Shown here one piece after another: positions 63,235 through 64,000 of a DNA stretch of 64,000 nt. The notes beneath the pieces were generated by a model. That model saw nothing but the letters and a program-made list of their open reading frames with translations. It made no database searches and was not told where the DNA came from. Numbering within the stretch: position 1 is the stretch's first letter; every line of letters begins with the position of its first letter. The position numbers and the translations under genes were made by a program. The DNA is from Plecoglossus altivelis (taxonomy: Eukaryota; Chordata; Actinopteri; Osmeriformes; Plecoglossidae), in the NCBI GenBank assembly GCA_036571765.1, contig BROE01000028.1, positions 8,474,028-8,538,027 on the forward strand, read 5' to 3'.

Positions 63235-64000
63235 GTAGCCCAACCGTCACATGCACACACACCTCACACACCTCACACATACGCCCCCTCACACTCACCT
63301 GAACAAAAACATGGACAAAAATAAATAGAAATGGTTAACACCCATTCTCTAGTCCTAAGTGTTCTTACAGAACTATAATTAGGAAACTGTACCATATATT
63401 TGAATGTACTTTAATTAATATATGTTTGATGGGTGCAGGGGATTATTTGTTTGAATGCAGTGAAAGCCTTGAGATAAAATGATCAAAAGCTCAAAATGCA
63501 TTGACTCAAAAATAAGCTATATGAATTCTGACTAAATATTCAGGATTTCACAGTTATGAATATATGTGCATAGTTAGTTTTTTTTCAATCATGTAAAAAA
63601 TAATACATTTTATGAAAAAACACAAAACCCTAATATGCACATATTTTTAAGAGGTATTCATAATATGTGTGTCTGTGTGTGTATGGACATGTCAAACGTA
63701 TGACTATGTGATAATATAAAATGTGTGTGTATGGGATCACATTGTGTGTGTGCGTGTGTGTGTGTGCGTGTGTGTGCGTGCGGTTATCAGCTCCCTGCAG
63801 CTGGGAGGCAGTTTGGCGCGGTGAGCCAGATAATCCCAGTTCTTTATGCTAATGCAGCTTTATCAGGGGAGCTGCAGCAGGCCAGCGCTGCTCTGCTCAA
63901 CAGAGACGCCTTCTCTGCTGCCTCCTGATTACACTACCCTGGACAGCAATTACTGTTTACTAACCTCCTCACACCTCCCTCTCTTTCTCTCTTTCTCTCT
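63235..64000. other. Intron, 3' edge of window
   Basis: AT-rich plain sequence (63320-63720), a GT/GC tract (63742-63782), then an open stretch to 63928 and CT-rich sequence to the edge. The expected final patj exon is not seen. Confidence 0.7.

Overview
The window is vertebrate nuclear DNA, most probably from a teleost fish. It holds large spliced genes with GT-AG introns, dense (CA/TG)n and (CT/GA)n microsatellites, long G or C homopolymers, many short minisatellite arrays and a fish-type hAT MITE. The species cannot be named from the sequence. An 874-base N gap (36020-36893), noisy repeat edges around it and a suspicious duplicated block at 55.7-59.0 kb suggest a draft long-read assembly.

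One gene explains nearly all supportable coding sequence. It is patj (also inadl), the multi-PDZ scaffold of the Crumbs-PALS1-PATJ polarity complex at epithelial tight junctions, on the + strand. I trace 34 exons from 1135 to 63234 (about 4.2 kb, roughly 1,400 codons). They encode the linker before PDZ4, then PDZ4, PDZ5, a long acidic linker, PDZ6, a short linker, PDZ7, a proline/serine-rich linker, PDZ8, PDZ9, a repeat-bearing linker and most of PDZ10. The L27 domain, PDZ1-3 and the C-terminal end are outside the window. Splice phases agree across every junction except one, between 14476 and about 16 kb. The paralogue mpdz/MUPP1 is excluded mainly by the PDZ4 sequence and the domain order.

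Layout: 1-1134 carries an out-of-place PDZ half-domain exon (87-210) that resembles the last PDZ of MUPP1. 1135-5408 holds the exons for PDZ4 and the start of PDZ5. 5409-13843 is a repeat-rich 8.4 kb intron with a near-pure CT tract of about 1 kb. 13844-22644 holds the rest of PDZ5, the linkers and PDZ6. 22645-46051 is a 23.4 kb intron containing the gap, many arrays and a CpG/CCAAT-rich block that could be regulatory. 46052-48779 encodes PDZ7. 48780-54229 is an intron starting with a 33-bp minisatellite. 54230-63234 is a dense cluster of exons for the linker and PDZ8-10, interrupted by a tandem copy of the PDZ8 region whose second copy is broken. 63235-64000 is intron.

The most interesting items are the orphan MUPP1-PDZ13-like exon upstream of patj PDZ4, the PDZ8 duplication with a decayed second copy, the hAT MITE ending 34 bases before a 3' splice site, the UG-repeat tracts directly before about a dozen 3' splice sites, and intronic minisatellites whose units carry splice-site-like motifs. 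I found no clearly new biological system.
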